Part shown: positions 36,848-49,500 of the stretch, in pieces | Layout: each line of letters begins with the position of its first letter | How positions within the stretch are numbered: the first letter of the stretch is position 1 | Source of the DNA: Pezicula radicicola | Lineage: Eukaryota; Ascomycota; Leotiomycetes; Helotiales; Dermateaceae | Assembly (NCBI GenBank): GCA_003008705.1 | Contig: PDUO01000012.1 | Location: 1,162,673-1,226,672 of the forward strand | Direction of reading: 5' to 3' | DNA: 64,000 nucleotides | Notes under the pieces: generated by a model | What the model saw: the letters and a program-made list of their open reading frames with translations, nothing else | What the model was told of the DNA's origin: nothing | Databases searched by the model: none | Position numbers and translations under genes: made by a program

Positions 36848-37849
36848 TTTGAATGAAAGAGGCATCAACGACGGCATATACACAAAACAATATGCTTATC
36901 AATGCCATTATGCAAACCCACTAATTACTTCATTCCAGTTAACAGTTGCGAATAATTCAGTAACAAAAAAAAAAGGAAAAATACTTTCTAGCTTCCTGAT
37001 TACCGAAAGACTTGTAAGGGCTGTCTAGAACAAGGTTATTGTATTATGACTTTATTAATGAGAATATCTATTCTCAGACTTGGGAAAGGTTCAAGGTTTA
37101 TATAGATTATACGAAGGCCGCAACAACAGATCCCATACGAGTTATTTCACTTGGCATTCAATTTAATTCAATGCTGTTCAAACTATACAGACTACAAGAC
37201 GCACCCTTTTATTTGTGCTCAATTATTGCCCTCTGCGAAACAGCAAACGGACCTGCAGAGATGGAGGGAGACAGGTGTCGCCGCTACAGGTCAAGGTAAA
37301 AAACCAAGCATCCATCTCATTGTTAAGCAGATCCTGACGAAACGTAAGCTCAATAATATTTGACAACTTGAGAAGCCGAGTCGATTAATTGGATACCTCT
37401 TCCTAAACTTGCTAAATTCCAACGGCATCATTGATAGTTTCCGCCGACAGGTATTCGTTGGATAGGATTTTCTTGGACGGCCTGTTATGACTTCACCGGG
37501 TCGACGACTAAAGCCAGGGTGAAGCTTATATTAAACTAATTCCAATGGATCCTCATTATCCGATACACAATGCCATTCCATCCCTATTCGTTCTCATGAA
37601 GCCAGCCTTATGCTCGTTTATGTCTGGCTGGCGGTGTAGCACTCATCCATTTGCCGTCAGCCAGCCAAACCATCATTACTTCAAGATTTAAAGAGCAGAG
37701 TAAGATCAGAATTTCACCAGTATACCAAAAACAAATATTAGTTTGGTGATGAAAATACACGAGAATCCTATATATATTCTTTATTTCTCACTAGAGTATA
37801 AATAACTACATCCCAGGCGCCCCGGTCAGCCGAAGAATCCTCCCTTCTT
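36848..37849. other. Gene-free interval between NR-PKS promoter and reductase 3' end
   Basis: About 1 kb. Short frames on the plus strand (about 36.7-37.4 kb) are low-complexity and unsupported. No gene assigned. Confidence 0.45.
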
Positions 37850-40800
37850 CTAAAACTCTACAAACCTCCTAACCTCCTCCTCACAAACCACATCACACCT
37901 CGACAAATTCTCACTGACCCCTCTCGCCTTACTCGTGTCGAGAATCACATCCCCACCCGCCATATACTGGAACTCGTCTCTGAAGAACTCCACTAAAGCC
38001 TTTGCTGGATTTTTATGCTCCCCAGCTACGTTCACTTTCTCAACCCATTCTTCTAATGGGACGAGAGTAGCAGGAAGGTTGAGGGCATGCGAGAGGTAGG
38101 ATAAAAGCTCGTGCCACGATTGGCGGACTGGGTTCTCGAGGTGGTATATTGGAGAGAGGGACTGAGGCGTGAGGAGGATCTCGGAGAGGACTGTGGCTGT
38201 AGTGTCGACGGGGAGCCAGGACAGTGTCTGTTTTTTTTTATCAGTTTCGTGTGTTTTTTTTACTTGAAAGATTCAAGGGGATAAAAAAAAATTGGGGTAG
38301 ATAGTAGCAAAAGATCAACAAACTTACCCCCTGAACATCTGGTAGGCACCCAATCTTAACACTACTCCCTACTAACGCTGGGATATGCTCCCCCGTATTC
38401 CAATACCCAGTCTCCCTAGCTGCGCTCATCTGCCCAACCCTCACACTACTTACCTCGACCCCTTCCTCTTCTTCCCTTACACTCGCCAAAATCCTCTCAC
38501 AGACTAATTTCGCCTGCCCATAGCCAAAGCTATTTGTGCACTCCGTCCCTTCCACAGATACTTCTGGAACAATCCTCGCCCCCTTGATTCTCGGATACTG
38601 GCCCACAACAGCAATACTCGAAACAAAGATGAAGCGTGGTTTGACTTGTGGTCGATGGATGCGGATGTCTCTTGCGAGCAAGAGAAGGTTCTGAAGCGTA
38701 GCAAATTGGCTCTTGAAAGAGGAGAGAGAGCGCTTGAAATCCACCGGCCAGGCGTTATGTAGGATGTGCATGACCTCGCCTCTTAATCTCGCATACTCAT
38801 CTTCCAGGAGGCCTAGAGAGGGTGACGAGGTGCTGGTTTCGAGGAGCGTGATTTTGGACCATTGTTCTTTGGGGAGAAAGATGTCTTTTGAAGCAAAGGA
38901 AGCTTGTTGGCGTGACAAATAGCCTGGGGAGGAGTTGGTGGTGTTTGACTGTCGATTGAGGCAGAATATATGCTCGATACTAGGTAGAGATGCGAGGTGT
39001 GCAAGCAGATGGGAGCCGAGACTGCCAGTGCTTCCTGTAAGGAGAACGACTACTCCTTTCACTTGCGGCATTGATGCTTTGGGGAGGCTGAATTGCTGGA
39101 CGTATTCCTCAATACGTTGTTTGTCCGTGGAAGAAGCGTGTCCATTAACTCCATTAGTAGTGCCGTTTTCGAAACTTGACTTTTTGAGTGCTGTAGCCAT
39201 CTCGGAGACTGTGGGGTGTTGATAGACAAAATCCAACGGGATCCGGTCTGGTGGGAATGAGGCGAGGAGATATCTGCGGAGTCGTAGGGCTTGTAAAGAG
39301 TCCATCCTCAATTCGAAGACATCGTCTTCTGGTCCCCATGATGCGCTTGGTATCTTCCAGTTGAGCTGAGTTTGAATCAAATTTATGATCCCATCTTCCA
39401 GATTTGTCAAGTCCAGTTTTGGGATGGAACTGTCCATCATTGTTGAGTTTTCCAAATTCCTGTACACCTCCGCTATCTCCCCTTCAAATACTCTATACGC
39501 CTCTCTCCGCATTATAGATCCTTTATCAGACCTCGGTATTGGCTTGTTCGGTCTCACAATAATGATAGCATCTTTACTGCTCACTCTCGCATGACCATCC
39601 ATCTTCTCCCCCGCCTCAACCACAATCCCCCAAATCGAACTCTTGAAATGCTCCTCATCACCAACCGGTAGTTCCCATGCCGGCTCAGTAATCACACCCA
39701 ACTCAAACATGTTCTCCCCAAACGCAAGCGCATCTTTCACCGCACTACTTTCCGCCAACATGTTCTCCAAGATAGCTGGATTTACCTTTTCTCCAGTCGC
39801 CAGGACTATCACATCGTCCTTCCTCCCCAACGTCGCGAAATCCATCTTCGGATTTTTCACGTCCTCAAACAGCTGATCTTGTAACTCGAACTCTGTGCCC
39901 CAACCAAAAGGATGAGCTGTCAATTTAAAGCGTTGCGGTTTATCCAGTGGGGTCTCGACGGGCAGGAGATCTAAATCCATGTCTTTCCGCAGCCGAAAAT
40001 ACCGCCAGTTATACTCCGCAGGGGGAGAGAAGAAAGCCGCCATGGGACCAACTTCCGTGGCTCCGTAATGGTTAAGCAATTTTACTCCTGCGGCCGCGAG
40101 AGCATCGCCTACGGAAGCTTTCAAGGGTCCGCCACCAAACGCTACAAATTGGAGGGGTTGGAGTGTACTGATTCCTCGCTTGTTTGGGATTTGGAAAAGA
40201 TCTTCAAGGATAGAGGGGACAGTCATGAGGGCTTTGGCTTTGGTTGCTCGGATCAGAGATTCAATGGCTGAGCCAGAGGGCACCGTTCCGGAGACCGGGA
40301 GACAGAATGTCTTGCCTATGCCTAACGAGAGCCAAGGAGCGACTAAACCGAATCCCTGAGTTGAAAAATTAGAAAGTCAGGTTGCGGGCGTCATGATGGG
40401 CGTTACTTACATGATACAATGGAAGTGTAGAAACAACCAGAGTTTGCGCCTCCTCGTCATTCGGGAACTCATGGGCAGCTGTGAAGCAAAGCGTATATCT
40501 ATGCGTCATGAACAACGGTTTTGGCAGTCCTGTCGTTCCAGAGGAATGCAAAATTAGAGTATTGCGATCGGTATCAGCGACGTAATGCTCAGGTGAGGCG
40601 AGTGTCCCTTCAAGCTCTATTTCTGACGAGGTGAGAAAACTCTCGTAAGTATTCTGTGAGTACAGTCTAGGCGGCGGAGACCCAGAGAAAGAGTCTAAAG
40701 CTTCTTGCGCGTTGCTTTGGAGGCGTGATGATGCTATGACAACACTAGCTTTCGTCTCGACGAGCAGGTGTTTGATTGCTGTGGGACTTAGTCTCGCTGA

Positions 40801-41245
40801 GAGGAGAACAGCCTTGATATAGCCTTAGCTTAATCCTTTTACTGTTTTCTTGGAGGATTTGGAGGTTACTCACAGGTACACCTAATCCCAATAATGCAAC
40901 CAAATGGAAAATAAGTCCCACATCACTGTTCATTAGCAACACAACCGGCCTCCCCTTCTTAATGCCACCCTTCTCATCCCTGACAGGTAACTCCAACTCC
41001 CCAATTGTCTTCCTCAGCCATTCTTGACATCTCAATACAGCTTGCTTGAGCTCTCCATGGCTTACAGCTAATGGCTCTACATTCTTCCTCGCCTGCAAAC
41101 AGAATAGATGCTCAGCATTGTGTACAGCGTTGAAATCTACGAGCTCGGGTATGCTTTTGATTTCACTAGATGAAGGAGGCGGCGGACGGAGATGGTTGAT
41201 CTTTGCACGGATGAAGGGGTACGACTGGGAGTCGGTAAGAGCCAT
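37850..41245 (-). CDS. NRPS-like carboxylic acid reductase (A-T-R)
   Basis: Single-module enzyme that adenylates a carboxylic acid, holds it on a phosphopantetheine arm and releases it reductively, usually as an aldehyde. Exons 40874-41245, 40411-40812, 38328-40355 and 37850-38227 give 1,059 residues with no lesion. A domain: HSSGTTGLPKP about residue 215 and HYGATEVGPM further on. T domain: FELRMDSLQALRLR, Ser about 610. Reductase domain: nucleotide fold TGSTGSLGSHLL about 697 and active-site YGQAK about 870. No condensation domain. It lies between the NR-PKS and the acyltransferase and shares a divergent promoter with the latter. The likely substrate is the aromatic acid released by the NR-PKS. 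Free-standing reductases of this kind with aryl-acid substrates are known from several fungal meroterpenoid pathways. Confidence 0.92.
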
Positions 41246-41800
41246 TGTTGAAGACTTCGTTGCGAAAAAGGCTCAATTACAACAATGATTGAACTCCTCT
41301 AAACGAACAAAATTAAAAACAGATATAAAAAAAATAGCTTCCCATGTGCAAAGTGCGCCACAAAGCTGCAGAGATAGCTCGAAATCTGAATAGCCAAGTC
41401 CACCGTACTACCTATAGAACCCCGGTTATTCGCCCAAAGCATAACTTGCAAGTGAGTTTCTAATCAACGGCAATAGCTGCCTCACAGATTGAGATGTTTG
41501 TAAGCTCCAGCTGGACTTTAGGTCCAGGGGTCGTGATATGGGGTCGCTTCATACTCGGGTCCTGGAGGGGTAGCTTACCGTAAGCTTGGGTCCTCAAATT
41601 CTGAGCTTTCCTACCCATGCTGGCAGAACAATTGTACTCCTCTGGTTTAAAGGCCAAATTGCTGGGCTTGTGTGTGAATAATGTGGGATCATCGCCACTA
41701 AATCTTTTTCTTTGTGACGCCAGGGAAAACTAACTCCTCTGCAGATTCAACACTTGATGAATTTGTGGCTTTCAGTAGAACGAACTTAAGTTTCACCACC
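41246..41800. promoter_or_regulatory. Divergent promoter, carboxylate reductase / O-acyltransferase, with ACTCGGGTCCT
   Basis: 555 bases between two divergent starts. ACTCGGGTCCT lies at 41553-41563, and a weaker TTGGGTCCTC is at about 41586-41595. The first is 238 bases from the acyltransferase ATG and about 308 from the reductase ATG. Confidence 0.6.
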
Positions 41801-43648
41801 ATGGCAGCATCATTTTTCAACAAGACAGTTCCATTTTATAATCCTGTAGACTCTCGTCCCCTACCGCCAGCTTGGTGGTATCCCACGCTCTGGGGAGCCT
41901 GCATTCTCTCGTGCATTCTTCCATCTTCCCCCTCTTTCCTGCGAGTTGTGCTCACGCTCCCCATCATCGCAACCCTCTGCATCTATGCCCCAAACTACAG
42001 TTTTGGGGACACGATATTGAATTTCACGGCTGGAATATTGGGGGCTAGCCACATCATAAAATACTTCGACTTCGTGGTTTTTAGGAATCCAGAGGAAGCG
42101 TTTTGGTGCGTGGACCTTTGAAAACTCCCCGATATTCCCATTAAGCGGCTGAAACTTGGCTTTGTGAGACCAAGTGCTGATTTGGTGATAGGAGGGTTGC
42201 TGATAGGATACCTCGTTCCAAGACCAGCGAGAAAGCAAACGGTCTTCTAAAGGGAAATACCAAAGGGACAGCAAATGGACATACCAACGGCCGCACACAA
42301 GCCAAACCAGAAGCAAAAACAGATCCTAAGGCCAAGATCGCACCAAAGCCAGAAGATGGCTTCATCCAACGAGTACGGTGGGCAGTGAGTCTCTGGTGTA
42401 CTACCAGAGGCGTGGGCTGGAATTGGAGAGTTGCCAACTTACCTATGACTGAAATTTATACTTCTCGAGTGTTGGTGTCCCAAGTGAAAACAAGAAAGGA
42501 GCAAAACAAAAGAGTGTAAAGCTAACAGAGAAACGCATAGGAAATTCCTCTTAGCGACAACGCACCAGATCCTCATTGCCAAGTTAGCGATTGATACTGT
42601 GTTGACGATATTGGCTACAACGACATTTGCAGGCCCAACGGACACGCGGGCGAGTATCTTCAACTACCCCTTGCTAGAGCAGACAGCTATCGTTTGGATG
42701 GTGGGCATCGAGGTATGTATCCCACACTCTCCTGTAGTCAGACAATTACTGACTCTAGTAGTCGTACCAAGGTATGAACCTAACCTACTACCAACCAGCA
42801 ATCTTGACGGTAATAACGGGCATCTGCCGCCCAGAGCAATGGCCCTCCATGTTTGGGAGCTTTCAAAAAGATGCATGGAGCGTGCGGTATTTGTGGGGAG
42901 TAGTCTGGCATCAAATGCTGCGCTCCTCCATTCACGCCCCTGTCAATTTCCTTGTTCGCGTACTCAAAGTTCCGCGTGGAACACTGATTTCCAGATACTC
43001 GCAGCTGATACTTGGGTTTGTGGTGAGCTCAGTGATTCACCATGCGGGTGCGTTTATGTTGTTGCATAATTCTGGGTGGCAGTACCATTTGTGGGCTGCA
43101 CAGTGTGGGATTATTATTCTTGAGGATTTGGTGATATACCTGGGGAAGAAGGCTGGGATTGAAGACAGCGGTACGTCTGCCTTTTACCTTTTGTTTGAGG
43201 AGTTGGTTGAGAATGCTTTGCTGATATTTGCTGATATTTTATCACAATAATAGGATTCGTGCGAGCCCTTGGCTACATCTGGGTCTTCTTGTGGATATCG
43301 AGTATTTACACCGGCGTCACGGCAGCGAATCTCTTCCTGTCGGCGGGACACGCCAATGATGAGTTTCCGTGGGGATTTTCAATGATCTCTGGGTTCAGGA
43401 TGGCTGATAACTGCAACACCTTCTGGATGATATTTGCGGATCGTTGGGCGGTGTGTATCATGCTCTGGCGAGTGCTGTATGTCTTTAAGATCAAGAAGCC
43501 CGTGGATGTACTGAATATGGTGCCCAGTGTAGGGCTGGGGGCTGCGATGTGGTGGGCTACGATGACGGATGATAATGGACTTTATTTGATGGTCAAGGGC
43601 GCAGGGTTGATGTGGAGTGTGGTTGATGTAAAGATTCATGGGCTGTGA
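41801..43648 (+). CDS. Wax-synthase-type membrane-bound O-acyltransferase
   Basis: Integral membrane acyltransferase of the wax synthase/MBOAT group, which in fungal secondary metabolism transfers an acyl group to a hydroxyl of the product. Five exons (41801-42105, 42207-42470, 42529-42712, 42762-43170, 43254-43648) give 518 residues in frame. The N-terminal membrane helices (WYPTLWGACILSCIL) are followed by a long hydrophilic Lys/Pro/Gly linker, then family blocks: CTTRGVGWNW, WPSMFGSFQKDAWSVRYLWG, VWHQMLR, and VVSSVIHHAGAFML with the likely catalytic His pair. Intron 2 needs a less common GTTGGT donor. No stop or frameshift. Placement between the reductase and the transporter, plus the shared promoter motif, makes it part of the cluster. 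Confidence 0.85.
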
Positions 43649-44230
43649 ACAATAAACTCTTCTAACGGGCGAATGGCCTTGTCTAGTCAACATCTCCGAA
43701 CGGTTGATGCCGTATGCACGAACGCGGATCAGGACATCACCAATCACGCCACCACACCTGCAGGAGGGCTGAAGAAGATGATAAACAGCTGCCGATTAGC
43801 CTATTTACACCAAAACTCACCTTATATTAATTATTATAATAAAATATATAGTAACTCTATTATAAATCTTTTTTATATGTTTTTGAAATTTATAATATAA
43901 ATATATTTAATAATAAACTTTATAAAAATAGAAATATTTAATCTTTATATAAATTTTTATAAGAATAATTTTAATTTTAATTTTTCTACTTATATATCTT
44001 AAGTTATACTAATTAATATAAGGTAAGTTTTAGTATAAAATTAATAAAAGATAAATAATTATAGTTAGTAATTATACTAATAAGTATACTATACTTAATA
44101 AACTATAAGCTATACTTCTCTAAAAAATATAGGTTGTTCTACCCCTAAAAATATAAGCTTATAATCGCTAATTATATAAATCCACTTAGATTTTACTATA
44201 GAAAGGTGTTCCTTAAGTAAAGCTAAGTAA
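43649..44230. other. AT-rich eroded island inside the cluster
   Basis: From about 43.8 to 44.2 kb the sequence is almost only A and T, with TATAAATATA words and no open frame. A degraded repeat within the gene cluster is the best reading. Confidence 0.55.
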
Positions 44231-44295
44231 GTGTTACTATATACGAAAATTGATTTTGGACCAACAACTCCCTACTATCTACGACGCTGTACAGT

Positions 44296-44306
44296 ACTCG
44301 GGTCCT
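44296..44306 (+). promoter_or_regulatory. ACTCGGGTCCT motif upstream of MFS transporter
   Basis: An exact copy of the 11-base word seen upstream of the reductase/acyltransferase pair and between the HR-PKS and P450. It lies 186 bases before the MFS start codon. Confidence 0.6.
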
Positions 44307-44491
44307 CAGCTCGTTCGCTCCCAGCCATTGCCAGCAGCGCCAACGGGAAACGCAATTTCAAGCGTGATTTGCACTCCCTTTGTTCATCACTCATCACTAC
44401 CTACTACTCTCTTAAGCAGTCGCTCCCCAACTTTTGCTTCCTTCCACTAACTACTTTCCTTAACCTCGCCACTTGGCAACTTGGCGCCGAG

Positions 44492-46078
44492 ATGTCCCCT
44501 GGATCACCTAGTTCCGAAGAGGCTAACGCCACAGAAACATCACCAAACACTACTACGGAAGAGAAAACCGCATCCCCGGAGCGAAAGGAGGGCGGAGGCA
44601 TTACGGTGCCCATGAGCATTGCTGATGCTGGCGTCGTCGATGTTGAGTCTCAAGCACCCCGAGTCGCTCCAGCTGGTCCTAAGCCGCAAGACTTCCCTGA
44701 CGGTGGCCGCCCTGCATGGATCGTTGTAGGTGGTGGATGGTGCTGTAAGCGACATCAGCCCTTTTTAACTCACAGATATCATCTCGATGAAGCCATGCTC
44801 AATTTTCCTTCTTATAGGTATGTTCACTAGTCTCGGCTGGATTAACTGCATCGGAGTTTTCCAAGCCCAATATGAGCACGACCAACTTAGCTCCTACTCT
44901 TCAAGTGCGATTGCCTGGATTCTCTCCATGCAAACCTTTTTCATGTTCGGCGGTACTCCATTCTTTGGCAAGGTCTTCGATAACTATGGTCCCCGAGTCA
45001 TGCTACCCAGCGGTGTCTTCTTGCACGTCTTTGGTCTTATGATGACCAGTCTCGGCTCAAAATACTACCAACTATTCTTGGCACAATCGATTGTGAGTGG
45101 TGTTGGTGCTAGTATCATCTTCTACTCGTCCACAAACTCGATTGCAACATGGTTTTCGAAGAAGAGAGCCGCAGCACTAGGCTTGGCATCTTCTGGTTCT
45201 GCCGTGGGCGGCGTCATCGTTCCGTAAGCCAGCCAGCATTGGATCTCCATCTTACGCCGTACTCACATATTACAGGATCATGTTCAATCATCTCAATACA
45301 AACGTCGGCTTTGGCTGGGCTCTTCGCTCTGTTGCATTCGTCTACCTAGGTCTACTAATCATCGCTATCGCGACTGTTAATACAAGACTCAAGCCAAAGC
45401 CGAAGCCCTGGAACATCATGGACTTCATCGACCCTTTCAAAGAGCTGCGCTTCGTTTTGGTCTCGGCAGCTTGCTTCACCTTCTTCCTTGCGGTATTCTT
45501 GCCTACGAATTTCGTCATTCTGCAAGCACTGTCGGAGGGCATGTCACTGAGACTGTCTGGGTATCTCCTGGCGATTCTCAACGCTACTAGGTAAGCTAAT
45601 AATAAGAATCCCACCTTGGGCACAATTCTAGACTGACACATGCAAAAGTTTCTTCGGTCGTATCTTTGCTGGTCTTCTTGCTGACAAGATCGGACGTTTC
45701 AATTGTATGATCATCGCAACTAGCGCCTCGGCAGTCTTCGTCTTCGCGCTCTGGCTTCCTAGCAGTGGAAACGCTCTCATAATTGTGTATGCTGGAGTCG
45801 CTGGGTTCTTCGGTGGTGCATTCGTTGCAATGGCTCCTGCCTGCATTGCTCAGATCTCTGACATTCGCCAAATCGGTGTTCGAAATGGTTCGAACTTCTT
45901 CATCGTTTCCTTAGCTGCCCTGATTGGAAACCCTATTGCTGGCGCCCTGATCTCAGCAGACCACGGCAAGTTTAGAGATATGCAGATTTTCTGCGGTGGT
46001 GCGATGTTTGCTAGCGTGGTATTCTTCACGGGTGCGAGAGTGGTTCAGGTTGGATTCAAACCAGCAGTCAAGTGCTGA
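44492..46078 (+). CDS. MFS transporter, monocarboxylate-porter family, in the polyketide cluster
   Basis: Twelve-helix permease of the SLC16-like fungal group, probably exporting the cluster product or an intermediate. Exons 44492-44744, 44818-45223, 45276-45590 and 45649-46078 give 467 residues. A hydrophilic N-tail of about 75 residues rich in Ser/Thr/Glu precedes FPDGGRPAW, the typical entry into helix 1. Helix blocks include SLGWINCIGVFQAQY, KKRAAALGLASSGSAVGG and GLLADKIGRFN. I preferred the ATG at 44492 over the open frame further upstream because the upstream part contains the promoter motif and has no family match. Intact. Confidence 0.87.
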
Positions 46079-46590
46079 GTACAGAGGTTCTTGAGTGTTG
46101 CCAAATATAACAGTATTGCCACTTAATTCAGAAACCATAAATATAGTCCATATTCAGTTTATACTATAGATAAGCCGACAGCATTATTCTAGCAGTCGGT
46201 TTCTAAGCGTTTCTTATATATTTAGACTATTTCTCTAATATTATATAAGTCGTTTATACATAATTTAGTACTCCCTCTTGTTTGTGTATATATACTCTTA
46301 TTTTCCTACCTATATAGAATCAAGCAACTATCCATTGACTTCCGATCCATATATTCGTCAATATATTCTCCCATTTATCAACATTGAGGCGTCATCGTTG
46401 GCTTAACTCCTCTGATTATGGGGCCCCGGAGGCTGTAAATAGCTACTCTGCGTTTCATTTTTGTATTGAGATTGTTAGGCACGAATGAATGATTATTTGC
46501 TCGTTAAGTAGTAATTTCATTAGTCCTAGTATTTCCCCCGTACTTATCTCGTCTGGTATAATATCTATCCCCTCTCCAAAACACCACGTC
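46079..46590. other. AT-rich interval between convergent genes
   Basis: About 0.5 kb separating the MFS and HR-PKS 3' ends. AT-rich, no gene. Confidence 0.45.
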
Positions 46591-49500
46591 CTACGCATCA
46601 TCCACACTCACAAACCTACTCTTCTTCGCTGCCTTCTCCGCCAACACTCTCAAGCTACTACTCTGCATCACACCAAAGATACTAATCTCCGTTGCCGCAC
46701 TCCCCACCAACCAGTTGCGCAACTCAACCGCTACTAGACTGTCGACACCGTATTTCACCATCGGCATCGCGGGATCTATCTCCGACTCGGGGAGCATGAA
46801 CATCTCAGATAGCTTTCTGATGATTGCCGCACAGAGACTGTCGACCGCCTCAGCGAACGTGCTTGCTAAGGGTAAGGTGGTCTTGAGGTCGATGGCCGCA
46901 TCGGCTGGCGACAGGGCTTTCGAGCTGCTTCCAGAGTGTGGAAGGCCTTGCTTGAGCCCCGAAAACCGGGGATCATGGCGCCAAGGCGCGCGTTCCCAGT
47001 TCGCATCCTGGCCTGTCGGGATGCCTGTAATGACTTGGGCGTGATCTCGTTTTCTCAATGGGTTCGCAATTCCGGACTCGATGAGCCGTAACATCTCTTG
47101 TTCTTCGAGTGGTTTATACCCCATTTTCACGAGCCGTTCCTGGACACCGGAGGTTTCGGCGACGTACCCGATGCCCGTGACCATGCCGAGATCGATGGTC
47201 ACAGCTGGAAGGCCGAGGGCAGAGCGGTGCCGTGCGAGAGCGTCTTGATAGGTGCCGCCGGCGGCGTAGTTGGCTTGTGAGGTGTTGCCGCCAACGCCGG
47301 TGAAGGAGCTGAGGAGCACGAAGAAATCGAGAGAGTCGGGAGTGCTGAAGTGGGTGTGTAGGTTGTAGGAACCGGCGACTTTAGGGAGGATGGCGGCGGT
47401 GTAGTCGGCGAAGGACATTTGTTCGAAGACGGAGTCCTGAGAGGTGTTAGTCTAAGCTTAGGCTCGAAATAGAAGGGGGGTTATTCACCTTGAGAACCAT
47501 GGCTCCTTGGATGACACCGCGGATTGGTGGCATGCCGAGAGAGCATTCCCTCAAGGTCCTGGAGAGATCATCTGTGTTGGAGATATCACAGCTCTTGGCG
47601 ACGATTTTGCATCCTGATGATTTGAACTCGTCGAGATATGCCGTGTTAGATGCCGAGCCAGCGCTTCTTGAGAGTAGGATGAGGTTCTTTGCACCTCTTT
47701 CGATAAGGCGTTGGGCAAGTGATTTACCGATACCTCCAAGGCCACCGACAATAAGGTATGTGGCATCCGGAGAGAGCTTCACGACACGCTTTGCTGGCTC
47801 AACCTATCGAGATATTAGCAATGTGTGGAGGTCTGGAAGTGCTGTGCTGCTTACCTTGACCAAGTCATCAGGGCTGGGCTTAATGACAATCTTGCCAATA
47901 TGTTTCCCGGCTTGCATCACACGCAACGCCTTCTCAATCTCAGACGTCGGATATACGGTAATTGGAGCAATGGGCTTGATGAACTTCTTCTCCAGCAATC
48001 TGAGGATATTTGATATGAGACAAGCAGTGTCCTGTGGTTTGTATTTGGCGAGTTGGATCAGATCAATTGACATGAACGTTGCACAGCGGGTGAAGGGGTC
48101 CATCTCGATGTGGTTGTTCAACTCAAGATCACGTTTCCCGATCTCAGCGAAACGACCAAATCGAGCGATACACTTCCAGGTTTCCCGAAGAAGGTCACCA
48201 GCCAAGGAATTTATCACCACGTCAACTCCTTTTCCGTCTGTCATGCTCATGACTGCAGGTCCAAAGGAAGTGTCTCGACTAGAGAGGATATGGTCAAGGG
48301 GAACTCCATACGTGTTGTGGACGAAATCACGCTTCTCCTCTGTCCCGACTGTCGCGAAGATTTCAGTACCTGCGAGTTGGGCGAGAAGAATGGCTGCTTG
48401 GCCAACACCGCCTGAAGCTGCATGGATGAGGACAGTCTCTCTTTTCTTGAGACGAGCGAAGTTATATAGAGCGGCGTGGGCAGTCATGTAGACTACTGGA
48501 ATGGAGGAAGCCGTTTCAAAGGACATCTCATCGGGAATCATACCTACACTTGACCAATGGACTCGAACGTGGGTTGAGTAGAATCCTCTGGTGAAAGCCA
48601 ACACTCTATCGCCAACTTTAGTGTGATGGGCTGCCTTGGCACCAACTCTAGTGACGATGCTACTGTATTCGATTCCAGGGTAGAAGTAGTTATCCAGCTG
48701 TCCCAAGGCGATCAGCAGATCACGGAAATTCATACCAAAAGCTTGTGGTTCAATCTCCACAAGCTCTTCATGAAGGGGGAGTTCAGTAGTAGGGTCGTCT
48801 CTAAGTACCAAGCTATCCAACATTCCCGGAGTTCCAATCTCAAGACGGAGTTCACGGCCGGGTCGATGGAAAGGCTTGAGTTCAGCGGTAGGGACGATCA
48901 ATTTAGCTGCAATAGCTTCATTCTCAGCCAAGTCCTCAAAGGTTCTCGGCACCTGGATCAAGGAATCCCGTTCTGCGTATTCAAAATCCATGGTCTCCTG
49001 ATCTCTGGCCTAGTTGAAAGTTTGCTTATATACGTTGACGATAGCAGAGACATCTTCCTCAGAAGCTGAACCTCTTGCTGGGTCAAGATCTAGAGTGCTG
49101 TAGCGTTTGCTACTGTCTTCACACCGCAATGTTCTGAAAAGACCGGTGATGAGCGCAAAGACTGGCTTCTCGCAGGCGATGGCTCCCCCTCTAGTCACCC
49201 AAAGGACACCCTTAGCACGGGTCAAAAGACCTCTCAAAACAAGGAATTTAGGCTCGGTCAACTTCGACAACAGAGCATCATGTATCTCGCCAACAAAGAC
49301 AATCGTCTTGCCATCTGGTTGAATGCTTTCCAGCGATTCAACTGCAGGGACAGCACTGGTTAAAGCCTCCAAAGAAGCTTTGAGGCAGCTAAGCCATTCC
49401 TCGGTTGGCGGAGTAGAGTCATAGACGATGGCTACATCTTCTGCGTACTGGGGAGCCACGTCTGCGGCTGTGGAGAGTAAGCAGCTCATCGCATAGTTCT

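Noticed and set aside
44231..44491. N-terminal extension of the MFS frame
   Set aside because: Upstream residues have no family support and overlap the ACTCGGGTCCT promoter word. The ATG at 44492 gives a normal protein.
47490..48491. 333-codon open frame on the plus strand
   Set aside because: It is antisense to the ER/KR part of the HR-PKS, whose domain motifs are unmistakable. The plus-strand protein has no recognisable domain.
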